DNA from: Ligilactobacillus araffinosus DSM 20653
GTDB taxonomy: Bacteria > Bacillota > Bacilli > Lactobacillales > Lactobacillaceae
DNA: 32,250 nt
Direction: 5' to 3'
Assembly (NCBI RefSeq): GCF_001435375.1
Contig: NZ_AYYZ01000016.1
Location: 1 to 32,250, forward strand
Within the stretch, counting starts at the first letter, position 1. Each line of letters begins with the position of its first letter. Positions 24,186 to 32,250 of this stretch are shown here, piece after piece. The notes under the pieces are model-generated. The model was not told the origin of the DNA, did not search any database, and saw only the letters and a list, made by a program, of their open reading frames with translations. Both the position numbers and the translations under genes were made by a program.

Positions 24186-25903
24186 TGTCAAAGGTACTTA
24201 AGGGGATTGCTGCAAGTGACGGGATTGCAACCGCTGAAGCATACATGCTTGTAGAACCGGATTTATCTTTTGATAAGAAGACAATTGAAAATCCTGATGA
24301 AGAAATTCAACGGTTACACTCAGCGATTGATGCTTCTAAAAAAGAACTTGAAACAATCAAAGAAAAAGCAAAAGAAAATTTAGGTGAGGAAGAAGCGGAA
24401 GTTTTCGAAGCTCACTTGACAATTTTATCTGATCCGGAAATGATCGGCCAAATTGAAACCAAAATTAATGATGAAAAGATCAATGCAGAATCAGCATTGA
24501 AGGATGTAACCGATACATTCATTTCAATGTTTGAAGCAATGACAGATAATGCGTATATGCAAGAACGTGCTGGCGATATTCGTGACGTTACAAAGCGGGT
24601 ATTGAGCCACTTATTAGGGGTGACTCTTCCAAGCCCAGCATTGATCGACAAAGAAGTTATTATTGTTGCGCATGATTTGACTCCATCAGATACTGCTCAA
24701 CTTGACCGGCGCTACGTTAAGGGATTTGTAACTGATATTGGTGGGCGGACATCACACTCAGCCATCATGTCACGGACATTGGAAATCCCTGCCGTTGTTG
24801 GTTCGGAATCAGCAACCGAAGCCATTCATGAAGGTGATCAAGTAATTATTGATGGGATTCATGGTGAAGCAATTGTAAAGCCTTCTGCTGATGAAGTTCG
24901 TGAATACGAACAAAAGGCAAAGGATTTTGCTGCTCAAAAGGCTGAATGGGAACAATTGAAGAACGAAAAATCAGTTACTGCTGATGGTAAAGAAGTTATT
25001 TTAGCTGCCAATATCGGAACTCCTCAAGATGTTGAAGGGGCAAATGATAACGGTGCGGAAGCAGTTGGCTTATTCCGTTCTGAGTTTTTATACATGGATG
25101 CCTCAGAACTTCCAAGTGAAGATGATCAATTTGAAGCTTATAAAGAGGCCCTTGAAGGCATGAATGGCAAGCAAGTTGTTGTTCGGACAATGGATATTGG
25201 TGGGGACAAGAAATTGCCTTATCTCCCATTGCCTGACGAACAAAATCCATTCTTGGGTTACCGGGCAATTCGGTTATGCTTAGACCAACAAGAAATCTTT
25301 AGAACACAACTGCGTGCTTTATTGCGGGCATCGAAGTATGGTAAGCTGGCAATCATGTTCCCAATGATCGCAACTGTCCAAGAATTTAAAAATGCAAAAG
25401 AAATTTTTGAAGAAGAAAAGGCTGCGTTAGTTGCAAAGGGCGTTGAAGTTGCCGATGATATCCAAGTCGGAATGATGATGGAAATTCCAGCGGCTGCAAT
25501 GATTGCTGATAAATTAGCGAAATATGCAGACTTCTTCAGTATTGGAACAAATGACTTGATTCAATATTCAATGGCTGCTGACCGGGGAAATGAACGGGTT
25601 TCATATCTTTACCAACCAACTAATCCATCAATTTTACGGCTTGTTAAAAACATTATTGATGCATCGCACAAAGAAGGTAAATGGACTGGAATGTGCGGTG
25701 AAATGGCTGGCGATCAAACAGCAGTTCCATTATTGCTTGGCCTTGGCTTAGACGAATACTCGATGAGTGCAACTTCAATTTTGAAGACACGGAGTTTTAT
25801 TAAGAAGCTTTCAACTGAAAAGATGAAAGAACTTGTTAATAAGGCACTCGATTGTGAAACTGAAGCTGAAGTTCAAGCCTTAGTTAAGGAATATACAAAA
25901 TAG
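24185..25903 (+). CDS. ptsI: Phosphoenolpyruvate-protein phosphotransferase, Enzyme I
   Basis: Takes phosphate from phosphoenolpyruvate and passes it to HPr, the first step of PTS sugar uptake. The 572-aa protein has the N-terminal HPr-binding helical part, the phospho-histidine segment '[20 protein letters not shown]' with His191, and the PEP-binding C-terminal barrel ('[19 protein letters not shown]', '[20 protein letters not shown]', 'GMCGEMAGD' with the catalytic Cys). The start overlaps ptsH by one base. It ends at a strong terminator. Confidence 0.98.
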   Translation: MSKVLKGIAASDGIATAEAYMLVEPDLSFDKKTIENPDEEIQRLHSAIDASKKELETIKEKAKENLGEEEAEVFEAHLTILSDPEMIGQIETKINDEKINAESALKDVTDTFISMFEAMTDNAYMQERAGDIRDVTKRVLSHLLGVTLPSPALIDKEVIIVAHDLTPSDTAQLDRRYVKGFVTDIGGRTSHSAIMSRTLEIPAVVGSESATEAIHEGDQVIIDGIHGEAIVKPSADEVREYEQKAKDFAAQKAEWEQLKNEKSVTADGKEVILAANIGTPQDVEGANDNGAEAVGLFRSEFLYMDASELPSEDDQFEAYKEALEGMNGKQVVVRTMDIGGDKKLPYLPLPDEQNPFLGYRAIRLCLDQQEIFRTQLRALLRASKYGKLAIMFPMIATVQEFKNAKEIFEEEKAALVAKGVEVADDIQVGMMMEIPAAAMIADKLAKYADFFSIGTNDLIQYSMAADRGNERVSYLYQPTNPSILRLVKNIIDASHKEGKWTGMCGEMAGDQTAVPLLLGLGLDEYSMSATSILKTRSFIKKLSTEKMKELVNKALDCETEAEVQALVKEYTK

Positions 25904-25918
25904 TTTATTAAGTTGAAT

Positions 25919-25949
25919 AAAAGGGTTGCGTTAAGTGCAACCCTTTTTT
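25919..25949 (+). terminator. Terminator of ptsHI
   Basis: AAAAGGGTTGC pairs with GCAACCCTTTT, loop GTTAAGT, followed by T's. Confidence 0.9.
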
Positions 25950-26018
25950 GTTCGTAAAAATTTCATTAAAATAGCAATACAATCGCGGAACAGTAGCATA
26001 TTTTTAACAAAACTTGCG

Positions 26019-26047
26019 TTGAAAATCACGGGTGAAAATAATATAAT
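26019..26047 (+). promoter_or_regulatory. Promoter of lafA-lafB-lafC
   Basis: TTGAAA (26019-26024), 17-base spacer, TATAAT (26042-26047), 33 bases before the lafA start. Confidence 0.75.
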
Positions 26048-26080
26048 AAACACTGACTAATTGAAATGCGAGGGATGCTC

Positions 26081-27232
26081 GTGAATATTGGAATATTTAC
26101 GGATACATACTATCCTCAAGTTAGCGGTGTCGCAACTTCAATTAAGACGCTACGGGAACAGTTAGAACGTCAAGGCCATAATGTATATATCTTTACGACG
26201 ACTGACCCGGGAGTTGATAAAAATATATATGAACGTAACGTATTTCGATTTACAAGTATTCCGTTTGTTTCATTTACAGATCGAAGAATTGCGATTCGGG
26301 GTGCTCATCGAGCGTTGCATGTTGCACGAGCCGTGAAGCTTGATATTATTCATACACAGACTGAATTTTCATTAGGAGTAATGGGAAAATATGTTGCTCG
26401 CAAGATGAATATTCCGTGTGTCCATACGTATCACACGATGTATGAAGATTATTTACATTATATTGCGAATGGAAAGCTGCTTAAACCGGTTCATGTTAAA
26501 CAGATTTCGCGTTCGTTTTTGCAAAACATGAATGGGATTATTGCTCCGAGTGAACGGGTATTAACAACGCTTCGGGGTTATGGAGTTACTGAACCAATTA
26601 CAGTGATTCCGACAGGAGTCGATTTAGCTAAATTTAGTAAAGTGGATCAGGTTGATTATCGTAAAAAGTACGTAATTGCGGCTGATACTCCATTATTATT
26701 AACGTTAAGTCGGTTAGCGTATGAGAAGAATATTGATCAGTTGATCGATGCATTTGTCAGAATCAAGGAATACCTTCCAGCAGCTAAACTGATGATTTGC
26801 GGTGATGGCCCTGCTCGTGAGGATCTCGAAAACCAAGTTAAACAGCTTCACTTAACGGGAAGTGTGATTTTTACCGGTGAAATCAGTAATGATCAGGTTC
26901 CACATTATTATCAGATGGCTAATTTGTTTGTTTCAACGTCTGTTTCTGAGTCTCAGGGCTTGACCTATAATGAGGCACTTGCTTCAGGGCTCAAAGTTGT
27001 AACAACTCACAGTCCATATACTGATGAATTGTTGGATCAAGCTTGCTTAGGAAGGACATATTCAACCATTAATGAATTTGTAAATGATGTCGTTGAGTAT
27101 TTAAAACATCCGGGAAAATATCGTAACGAGAAGGTTTTAGCACAAAAATTAAAATCAATCTCTGCTGAAAATTTTGGAAAAAGAGTTATTCATTTTTATG
27201 AGCACTGTATTGATGAGTACCAACATTCTTAA
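26081..27232 (+). CDS. lafA: Diacylglycerol glucosyltransferase LafA-like (GT4)
   Basis: Family 4 glycosyltransferase (383 aa) resembling LafA and other 1,2-diacylglycerol 3-glucosyltransferases, which put the first sugar on the LTA glycolipid anchor at the inner membrane face. Seen: N-terminal 'NIGIFTDTYYPQVSGVATSI', 'HTYHTMYEDYLHYI', 'VIPTGVDLAKF', 'LTLSRLAYEKNIDQLIDAF' and the E-x7-E motif 'ESQGLTYNEA'. The start is GTG at 26081, seven bases after GAGG, giving the family-typical N-terminus; ATG 26066 has no ribosome site. First gene of a three-gene operon; lafB follows after 12 bases. Donor is probably UDP-glucose. Confidence 0.9.
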   Translation: MNIGIFTDTYYPQVSGVATSIKTLREQLERQGHNVYIFTTTDPGVDKNIYERNVFRFTSIPFVSFTDRRIAIRGAHRALHVARAVKLDIIHTQTEFSLGVMGKYVARKMNIPCVHTYHTMYEDYLHYIANGKLLKPVHVKQISRSFLQNMNGIIAPSERVLTTLRGYGVTEPITVIPTGVDLAKFSKVDQVDYRKKYVIAADTPLLLTLSRLAYEKNIDQLIDAFVRIKEYLPAAKLMICGDGPAREDLENQVKQLHLTGSVIFTGEISNDQVPHYYQMANLFVSTSVSESQGLTYNEALASGLKVVTTHSPYTDELLDQACLGRTYSTINEFVNDVVEYLKHPGKYRNEKVLAQKLKSISAENFGKRVIHFYEHCIDEYQHS

Positions 27233-27244
27233 TGAGGAGATTTT

Positions 27245-28264
27245 ATGTTAAATATTCATATGTATTCTTCCGCCTTGAGTGTTAAAGGTCAAGGGGTTGG
27301 GAGTGCGTATTCAGAGTTGATCAATCTTTTGAAAGAATATTTTCCAGATAAAATTAAAATTGTCATTAATAAGTTAGGAAAAGCGGATATAAGTCATTAT
27401 CATACGATTGACCCGCTTTTTTATTTAGAGACGTTTTTACCTGGAAGAGGGATTAAAGTCGGATATGTTCACTTTCTTCCGGAAACAATTGAAGGAAGTC
27501 TTAATTTGCCTTCGTTTGCGAAGAAGATTTTTTATAAGTATATGATCAGTTTTTATAAACGAATGGATCAAATCGTGGTTGTGAATCCGGTGTTTGGAAA
27601 GAAATTGAAAAATTATGGGATTGACGCGAAGAAGATCACTTATATTCCAAATTTTGTTTCAAAGAAGGAATTTTATCCGAAGTCACAACTGGAAAAGAAA
27701 CAACTACGACAGAAACTAGGGATTCCAGCAGATAAGTTTACGGTGATCGGGGTTGGACAGGTTCAAGAGCGGAAGGGCGTGCCTGATTTTATTGAACTGG
27801 CAAAGCGCCATCCTGAAATTCAATTTGTTTGGGTTGGTGGATTTTCGTTTGGAAAGATGACAGATGGATATAATGAATTGAAACAGGTTGTTGATCAACC
27901 ACCTGCCAATTTAATGTTTCCAGGAATTTTAGATCGCGATGAGATGAATGACTATTATAACGTCGCTGATCTATTCCTTCTGCCTTCGTTTAATGAACTT
28001 TTTCCAATGAGTATTCTGGAAGCTTTTAGTGTCGGTTTGCCCGTAATGGTTCGTGATTTGGACTTGTATCATTCAATTATTAATGGATACTATTTGGGAA
28101 CAAAAGATGTTGATGAAATGGATAAGCAATTAACCCTTCTTCAGCATGATCAAGCCAAACTTTCTGATTTGAAAGACCGCGCTTGTGCCGGTGCAGAGTA
28201 TTATTCGGAAGAACGGTTAGCTAAGATCTGGTTTGATTATTATACTCGATTAGTAAAGGATTGA
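27245..28264 (+). CDS. lafB: Glycolipid glycosyltransferase LafB-like (GT4)
   Basis: Second GT4 enzyme (339 aa), similar to Listeria LafB, which adds the second sugar to glucosyl-diacylglycerol. Seen: 'IHMYSSALSVKGQGVGSAY', 'DISHYHTIDPLFYLETF', 'GYVHFLPETIEGSLNLPSFA', 'VNPVFGKKL', 'YIPNFVSKKEFYP', 'GVGQVQERKGVPDFIELAK' and the E-x7-E motif 'NELFPMSILEA'. The start ATG has GAGGAG upstream. Transcribed with lafA; its stop lies five bases before the next start. Whether the second sugar is galactose or glucose cannot be read from sequence. Confidence 0.9.
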   Translation: MLNIHMYSSALSVKGQGVGSAYSELINLLKEYFPDKIKIVINKLGKADISHYHTIDPLFYLETFLPGRGIKVGYVHFLPETIEGSLNLPSFAKKIFYKYMISFYKRMDQIVVVNPVFGKKLKNYGIDAKKITYIPNFVSKKEFYPKSQLEKKQLRQKLGIPADKFTVIGVGQVQERKGVPDFIELAKRHPEIQFVWVGGFSFGKMTDGYNELKQVVDQPPANLMFPGILDRDEMNDYYNVADLFLLPSFNELFPMSILEAFSVGLPVMVRDLDLYHSIINGYYLGTKDVDEMDKQLTLLQHDQAKLSDLKDRACAGAEYYSEERLAKIWFDYYTRLVKD

Positions 28265-28269
28265 AGATA

Positions 28270-29301
28270 ATGTCACGTAAAAATAAAATTGTATTGGCAA
28301 TCATGATTGCCATTGGATGCTGTATTTTTGGATATTCGCTTCGCGACGTTCCGTTACACAGCGTTTTAATGAACTTAAAGGATCTTAAGTGGTGGTGGTT
28401 GCTAGTTGCTTTCGGATTGATGCTCTTGTCGTTAGCGTGTGAAGCCCTTATTGTTCGTTTGCTGTTAAAGAAGCATTATCCTGATATGCGGTGGCGTGAT
28501 ATAATGCGGATTCCAATGGTTGAACAACTTTTTAATGGAATTACGCCGTTTTCATCAGGCGGTCAGCCAGCTCAGATTTTAGCATTGGCTCAAACGGGAG
28601 TTGAAGCTGGTCAGGCAACGTCGATCTTGTTGATGAAATTTATTGTTTATCAGGCAATGATTGTTGTGAACTTTGTGATCTGTATGATTTTTGGGTTCCA
28701 TTTGATTGCCGCGAAAATGCATGTAATGTCGATTTTAATCGTCTTTGGATTTTTGATTCATTTTTCAGTAATTGCTGGATTATTAATGGTGATGTATTGG
28801 AATCGATTTACCCGAAAGTTGATTAATCTTTGTTTAACACCGCTCAAGTGGTTCAAGAACAAAGATTTATATCCTAAATGGAAAGCAAAACTCGATGAAA
28901 AGATCGATACTTTTTATCAAGAAAGTTTGCGGCTTAAGCGCGATAAGAAGGCAATTTTTAAAATTGCAGTTATTACGTTAGGCCAATTAATTTTGTATTA
29001 CATTATTCCATATTTCATTATCTTGGCACTTGGAGTTCATCATGTAAATATTATTGAGGTTACGACATTACACGTTTTGATCGTCATGGTAATTTCGTTA
29101 TTCCCGGTCCCCGGTGGTGCCGGTGGTGCAGAATTTAGTTTTGATGTGATCTTTTCACTATATATTCATTCAGGAACAAAATTGGTGCTTGCGATGATTT
29201 TGTGGCGGATCGTTACATATTACTTCGGAATGTTCTTAGGCATGGTTGCATTGGTTCAAAAACCAAAAAGAGTCCAACAAGTAGATCTAACAGAGGAATA
29301 A
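28270..29301 (+). CDS. lafC: UPF0104/YbhN-like membrane protein (LafC position)
   Basis: Polytopic membrane protein (343 aa) of the lysylphosphatidylglycerol-synthase transmembrane (UPF0104) family. About eight hydrophobic segments, with 'FNGITPFSSGGQPAQILALA' and 'SLFPVPGGAGGAEFSFDVIF' as the conserved re-entrant segments. There is no aminoacyl-transfer domain, so it is not MprF itself. In Listeria a gene at this position after lafA-lafB is called lafC; its role is not settled. I infer a flippase or helper for the glycolipid or LTA. The start is ATG 28270 after AAGGATTGAAG; an upstream TTG at 28261 overlaps lafB and is less likely. Confidence 0.8.
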   Translation: MSRKNKIVLAIMIAIGCCIFGYSLRDVPLHSVLMNLKDLKWWWLLVAFGLMLLSLACEALIVRLLLKKHYPDMRWRDIMRIPMVEQLFNGITPFSSGGQPAQILALAQTGVEAGQATSILLMKFIVYQAMIVVNFVICMIFGFHLIAAKMHVMSILIVFGFLIHFSVIAGLLMVMYWNRFTRKLINLCLTPLKWFKNKDLYPKWKAKLDEKIDTFYQESLRLKRDKKAIFKIAVITLGQLILYYIIPYFIILALGVHHVNIIEVTTLHVLIVMVISLFPVPGGAGGAEFSFDVIFSLYIHSGTKLVLAMILWRIVTYYFGMFLGMVALVQKPKRVQQVDLTEE

Positions 29302-29305
29302 TTTT

Positions 29306-29331
29306 AAACTGCAGGGATTCCTGCAGTTTTT
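29306..29331 (+). terminator. Terminator of the laf operon
   Basis: AAACTGCAGG (29306-29315) pairs with CCTGCAGTTT (29320-29329), loop GATT, T-run after. Confidence 0.9.
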
Positions 29332-29414
29332 TAATTGAATTGAGGTTACTTAATGTCTTTTTTGTTAAAAAGTTATGAATTTTGATAATGTATCTATTGT
29401 TATTTTGCAAAATT

Positions 29415-29423
29415 TGCTAAAAT
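29415..29423 (+). promoter_or_regulatory. Extended -10 of ykuJ
   Basis: TGCTAAAAT, one mismatch from an extended -10, 54 bases before ykuJ. Confidence 0.45.
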
Positions 29424-29477
29424 GTCTATGGTTCATTATTTTTATGGACGAATTTAATAAAGAAAGAGGACATGGCG

Positions 29478-29711
29478 ATGGAAAATTCTCAACTCGTGGC
29501 AATTATTTCACGACTTGATGCGATGATGAAAGCCGGCGAAAGTGAAACGCAATCTCGTCGTTTTGAAAAAGACGGTGATGAACGTGGAGTTGTTACTTAC
29601 AATCCAGTAAGCAAGACATTCACTTTGGAAGAAGTTGCAACTAAGCAAAAGTTTGAGTTCGATAACATTGATTTAGCTGCAATGGAAATCTTTGATTTAT
29701 TAGATGATTAA
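29478..29711 (+). CDS. ykuJ: YkuJ family protein (DUF1797)
   Basis: Small soluble protein (77 aa) clearly like B. subtilis YkuJ: 'SQLVAIISRLDAMMKAGESE', 'RRFEKDGDERGVVTYNPVSK', 'FEFDNIDLAAMEIFDLL'. Function unknown. The start is ATG 29478, eight bases after AGAGG; the in-frame ATG at 29472 is only two bases from that site. It lies between the laf operon and ltaS, with a terminator on each side. Confidence 0.85.
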   Translation: MENSQLVAIISRLDAMMKAGESETQSRRFEKDGDERGVVTYNPVSKTFTLEEVATKQKFEFDNIDLAAMEIFDLLDD

Positions 29712-29725
29712 AGAATATTCAAGTT

Positions 29726-29766
29726 AAAAAAGTGTGACTTTACGAATGTTTAGTCATCGCTTTTTT
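29726..29766 (+). terminator. Terminator between ykuJ and ltaS
   Basis: Arms 29726-29739 and 29752-29766 (one bulge, one G-U) with a 12-base loop and six T's. It ends 28 bases before the ltaS start. Confidence 0.8.
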
Positions 29767-29794
29767 AATAATCTAATTTTGGAGGCATAAAGAG

Positions 29795-31903
29795 ATGCGA
29801 AAAGCATTGAAGAAGATCCAAGATTTCTTAAATAAGAAACTTGTATTTTTTGCGTTGGTCATTATACTGTTCTGGGTTAAAACGTATATTGCTTACCAAA
29901 CAGAATTTACTTTAGGTGTTTCTGGGACAGTTCAAAATATCTTATTAATCGTCAACCCAATCCCATTTGCATTGATTCTATTTGGAATTGCCCTGTTCTT
30001 CAGGGGAAAAATTTCGTATTGGATCATGATGGTCATCGACTGGATCGAATCGATTTGGTTGTTTGCAAATATCCTTTATTATCGGGAATTTTCAGATTTC
30101 TTAACTTTAGCAGTTATTAAATCAACGGGTTCAGTTTCAAATAATCTTGGATTGAGTATTAGTAAGATCATTCGGCCAACTGACTTTTTTGTATTTATTG
30201 ATGTTATTGTACTGACACTGTTTTTGATTACTAAGGTTATCAAAGTAGATAAGCGTCCAGTTCGTTTCCGCCAAGGAATTATTTCAGTAGTTGCAGGAAT
30301 TGTTCTGTTTGGAATCAACCTTGGGGCTGCTAACCAAGATCGACCGCAATTATTAACACGGACATTTGATAATAACTACATTGTTAAGTATCTTGGAATG
30401 AACTTTTACGCAGGATACAATACATATCAGAATTATAAGCAGACACAAACGCGGAAGAATGCAAAGAAAGAGGACTTGAATAAAGCGTTGAAGTTTGCAC
30501 GGCAGAACTACCTTCCACCGAATGTTCAATATTACGGTAAGGAAAAGGGAAAGAATGTTTTCGTCATTCACCTTGAAAGTTTTCAACAATTTTTGATTGA
30601 TTATAAGTGGGATGGTCAGGAAGTAACGCCAAATATTGATGCGTTCTATCATGATCAAAATACATTGTCATTTGATAATTTCTTTAATCAAGTTGGTCAA
30701 GGAAAAACTTCTGATGCGGAAACAATGCTTGAAAACTCATTATATGGGTTGCCATCAGGCTCTGCGATGACCGAATATGGTGGTTCAAATACGTTTGATG
30801 CAATGCCAGCAATTATGGACCAACACGGTTACTCAACTGCTTCATTCCACGGGGATGTTGGTAGTTTCTGGAATCGAATCAATACGTATAAAGCATGGGG
30901 TTATCAATATTTCTTTGATAAGGATTACTACACAAGTAAGGAAAACTATAATGTCGGTTATGGTTTGAAAGATAAAATCTTCTTAAAACAAGCAGTCAAT
31001 TACTTGCAACAATTACCACAACCGTTCTATGCAAAAATCATTACGTTAACTAACCACTATCCATATGAATTGGATAAGCAAAATCAGTCAATTCCGAAGA
31101 CTGATACGGGTGATGATACCGTTGATGGCTATGTTCAAACGGCCCGTTATTTGGACCAAGCTTTTGGTGAATTTATTAACTACTTGAAGCAAACAGGTTT
31201 ATACAATAACTCAATGATTGTTGTATATGGTGATCACTATGGAATTTCAAATAACCACCCGAAGGCAATTGCACAACTACTCGGGAAGAAGTCTGTTTCA
31301 AGTTACGATTTGGCAATGTTCCAAAAGGTACCATTTATGATTCATGCTCCTGGATTGAAAGGTGGAATTAATCATACATATGGTGGTGAAATTGATGTTA
31401 TGCCAACATTGCTTGATTTGTTAGGAATTCCGGATAAACAATACTTGATGCTTGGTCAGGATTTGTTGAATCCAAATCATAGCCAAACAGTTGCATTCCG
31501 GGATGGAAATTTTGTTTCACCAACTTACTCAAAGATTGGAAGTAAGATTTATAATAATAAAGGAGAAGTTGTAAATGCCCAACTGACTCCTGAAGAAAAA
31601 CAATGGGTTAAGAATCAACAAAATTATGTTGATAAGCAACTCGAAATCTCTGATCAGATTATTACGGGAGATTTGTTACGATTCTATCATCCCAAGGGCT
31701 TTAAGCGGGTTGATAAATCAGATTACAACTATAATTACAAGGCCGGAATGAAGCAACTTCAAGAAGCTCAAAAAAGACATCCGACGAGTTTATTAGATCA
31801 GAATCATGGGAAGACGACGGTAAATGACTTTAGTACGGATGCTCCGGAACTTAAGGGAGTAACAAATAAACAACTTTATAAGTATTATCAAACGGCGCAT
31901 TAA
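29795..31903 (+). CDS. ltaS: Lipoteichoic acid synthase LtaS
   Basis: Polymerises glycerol-phosphate from phosphatidylglycerol onto the glycolipid anchor outside the cell. The 702-aa protein has five N-terminal membrane segments (to about residue 175), a linker with a possible cleavage area 'NLGAANQD', and an extracellular sulfatase-fold domain. Catalytic residues are present: Glu261 ('HLESFQ'), nucleophile Thr305 ('GKTSDAE'), and Asp480-His481 ('YGDHYG'). It is longer than S. aureus LtaS mainly at the C-terminus. The start ATG has GGAGG nine bases upstream. There is no room for a promoter after the preceding terminator. LafA and LafB upstream supply its anchor, and CsbB/YfhO may decorate its product. 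Confidence 0.95.
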   Translation: MRKALKKIQDFLNKKLVFFALVIILFWVKTYIAYQTEFTLGVSGTVQNILLIVNPIPFALILFGIALFFRGKISYWIMMVIDWIESIWLFANILYYREFSDFLTLAVIKSTGSVSNNLGLSISKIIRPTDFFVFIDVIVLTLFLITKVIKVDKRPVRFRQGIISVVAGIVLFGINLGAANQDRPQLLTRTFDNNYIVKYLGMNFYAGYNTYQNYKQTQTRKNAKKEDLNKALKFARQNYLPPNVQYYGKEKGKNVFVIHLESFQQFLIDYKWDGQEVTPNIDAFYHDQNTLSFDNFFNQVGQGKTSDAETMLENSLYGLPSGSAMTEYGGSNTFDAMPAIMDQHGYSTASFHGDVGSFWNRINTYKAWGYQYFFDKDYYTSKENYNVGYGLKDKIFLKQAVNYLQQLPQPFYAKIITLTNHYPYELDKQNQSIPKTDTGDDTVDGYVQTARYLDQAFGEFINYLKQTGLYNNSMIVVYGDHYGISNNHPKAIAQLLGKKSVSSYDLAMFQKVPFMIHAPGLKGGINHTYGGEIDVMPTLLDLLGIPDKQYLMLGQDLLNPNHSQTVAFRDGNFVSPTYSKIGSKIYNNKGEVVNAQLTPEEKQWVKNQQNYVDKQLEISDQIITGDLLRFYHPKGFKRVDKSDYNYNYKAGMKQLQEAQKRHPTSLLDQNHGKTTVNDFSTDAPELKGVTNKQLYKYYQTAH

Positions 31904-31909
31904 TGTTGG

Positions 31910-31938
31910 AAAGGAATCCTGAGAAGGGATTCCTTTTT
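31910..31938 (+). terminator. Terminator of ltaS
   Basis: AAAGGAATCC (31910-31919) pairs with GGATTCCTTT (31927-31936), T-run after. Confidence 0.92.
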
Positions 31939-32008
31939 GTTATCTTAGGGAGAATAAGGTGATAGTTTGAGCTAGTAAAAAATAAATTCATTTTTTGGAA
32001 AAAAGTAG

Positions 32009-32037
32009 TTGACGTTAATAAAAAATGTTGATAATAT
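32009..32037 (+). promoter_or_regulatory. rRNA promoter P1
   Basis: TTGACG, 17-base spacer, TAATAT. An A/T-rich stretch upstream could act as an UP element. Confidence 0.75.
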
Positions 32038-32049
32038 ATTAACTGTTGT

Positions 32050-32073
32050 CAGTGAGACAAAGCGTTCTCACTG
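32050..32073 (+). other. Hairpin between rRNA promoters P1 and P2
   Basis: CAGTGAGA and TCTCACTG form a perfect 8-bp stem around CAAAGCGT. There is no T-run after it, so it is not a standard terminator. It would be transcribed only from P1. Confidence 0.6.
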
Positions 32074-32088
32074 TTGATATAAAAGGTC

Positions 32089-32117
32089 TTGACAATTATT
32101 TTATCACTTGTTAAGAT
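32089..32117 (+). promoter_or_regulatory. rRNA promoter P2
   Basis: Perfect TTGACA, 17-base spacer, TAAGAT. Confidence 0.85.
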
Positions 32118-32150
32118 ATAAACCGTCACTTGAATTTGTAAAATTTCTTG

Positions 32151-32179
32151 TTGACACAAATCAAATGAAATGTTAAAAT
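32151..32179 (+). promoter_or_regulatory. rRNA promoter P3
   Basis: Perfect TTGACA, 17-base spacer, TAAAAT. Confidence 0.85.
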
Positions 32180-32185
32180 TAATTT

Positions 32186-32250
32186 GTTATTTTGACATTT
32201 GATAGATCTTTGAAAACTGAACAATGTTTCGACACACAAATGTGCAGGGC
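32186..32250 (+). other. Leader of a ribosomal RNA operon (cut by window edge)
   Basis: GATCTTTGAAAACTGAACA at 32205-32223 matches the leader found before 16S rRNA genes of lactobacilli (the boxA-like antitermination area). The 16S gene itself should start beyond the window; no mature rRNA is present here. The whole non-coding stretch 31939-32250 is promoter and leader. Confidence 0.75.

Noticed and set aside
32180-32250. Start of 16S rRNA
   Set aside because: Only leader sequence is visible; the mature 16S start is not within the window.
1-32250. CRISPR array, prophage, toxin-antitoxin pair or tRNA genes
   Set aside because: No spaced direct repeats, phage genes, paired small toxin-like genes or cloverleaf sequences were seen on reading both strands.

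Overview
The window reads as chromosomal DNA from a low-GC Gram-positive bacterium, most probably a member of the Lactobacillaceae. The pointers are a PepS-type aminopeptidase, ClpE under a CtsR-type operator, a DUF1827 protein, YkuJ, NtdP, the LafA/LafB glycolipid pair next to LtaS, and strong AGGAGG ribosome binding sites. Species cannot be fixed from sequence reading alone. There are 27 protein genes, almost all housekeeping or cell-envelope genes, densely packed and separated by clear intrinsic terminators. I see no phage, transposase gene, CRISPR array or tRNA.

Layout: (1) 1-2600, pepS (minus) and mnaA (plus) are divergent. (2) 2597-6990, a minus-strand block of flavodoxin, a CsbB-like polyprenyl-phosphate glycosyltransferase and YfhO, the expected pair for adding sugars to lipoteichoic acid. 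(3) 7150-10111, map, galU and a YihY/BrkB membrane protein. (4) 10136-15352, recX (minus), then rlmD, a secreted serine hydrolase, ntdP and an AI-2E family permease. (5) 15451-19344, gpsA, a degenerate TagH-like ABC ATPase with a membrane anchor, and prfC. (6) 19424-23423, minus strand: a MucBP/SH3-like protein with no visible export signal, a DUF1827 protein and clpE. (7) 23573-25903, a 65-residue protein and ptsH-ptsI. (8) 26081-31903, lafA-lafB-lafC, ykuJ and ltaS. (9) 31904-32250, the promoter and leader region of a ribosomal RNA operon, cut by the window edge before 16S.

The strongest theme is the lipoteichoic acid (LTA) pathway. GalU makes UDP-glucose, LafA and LafB build the diglycosyl-diacylglycerol anchor, GpsA supplies glycerol-3-phosphate for the phosphatidylglycerol that LtaS consumes, LtaS polymerises the chain, and CsbB/YfhO probably decorate it. 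MnaA and the TagH-like protein belong to neighbouring envelope polymer pathways.

The least explained items are the TagH-like protein that has lost several ATPase residues and has no permease beside it, the MucBP/SH3-like protein without an export signal, two genes (ltaS and the AI-2E permease) whose start codons lie 22-28 bases behind good terminators, and a two-way folding element between map and galU. I did not find a clearly new multi-gene system; these are leads.
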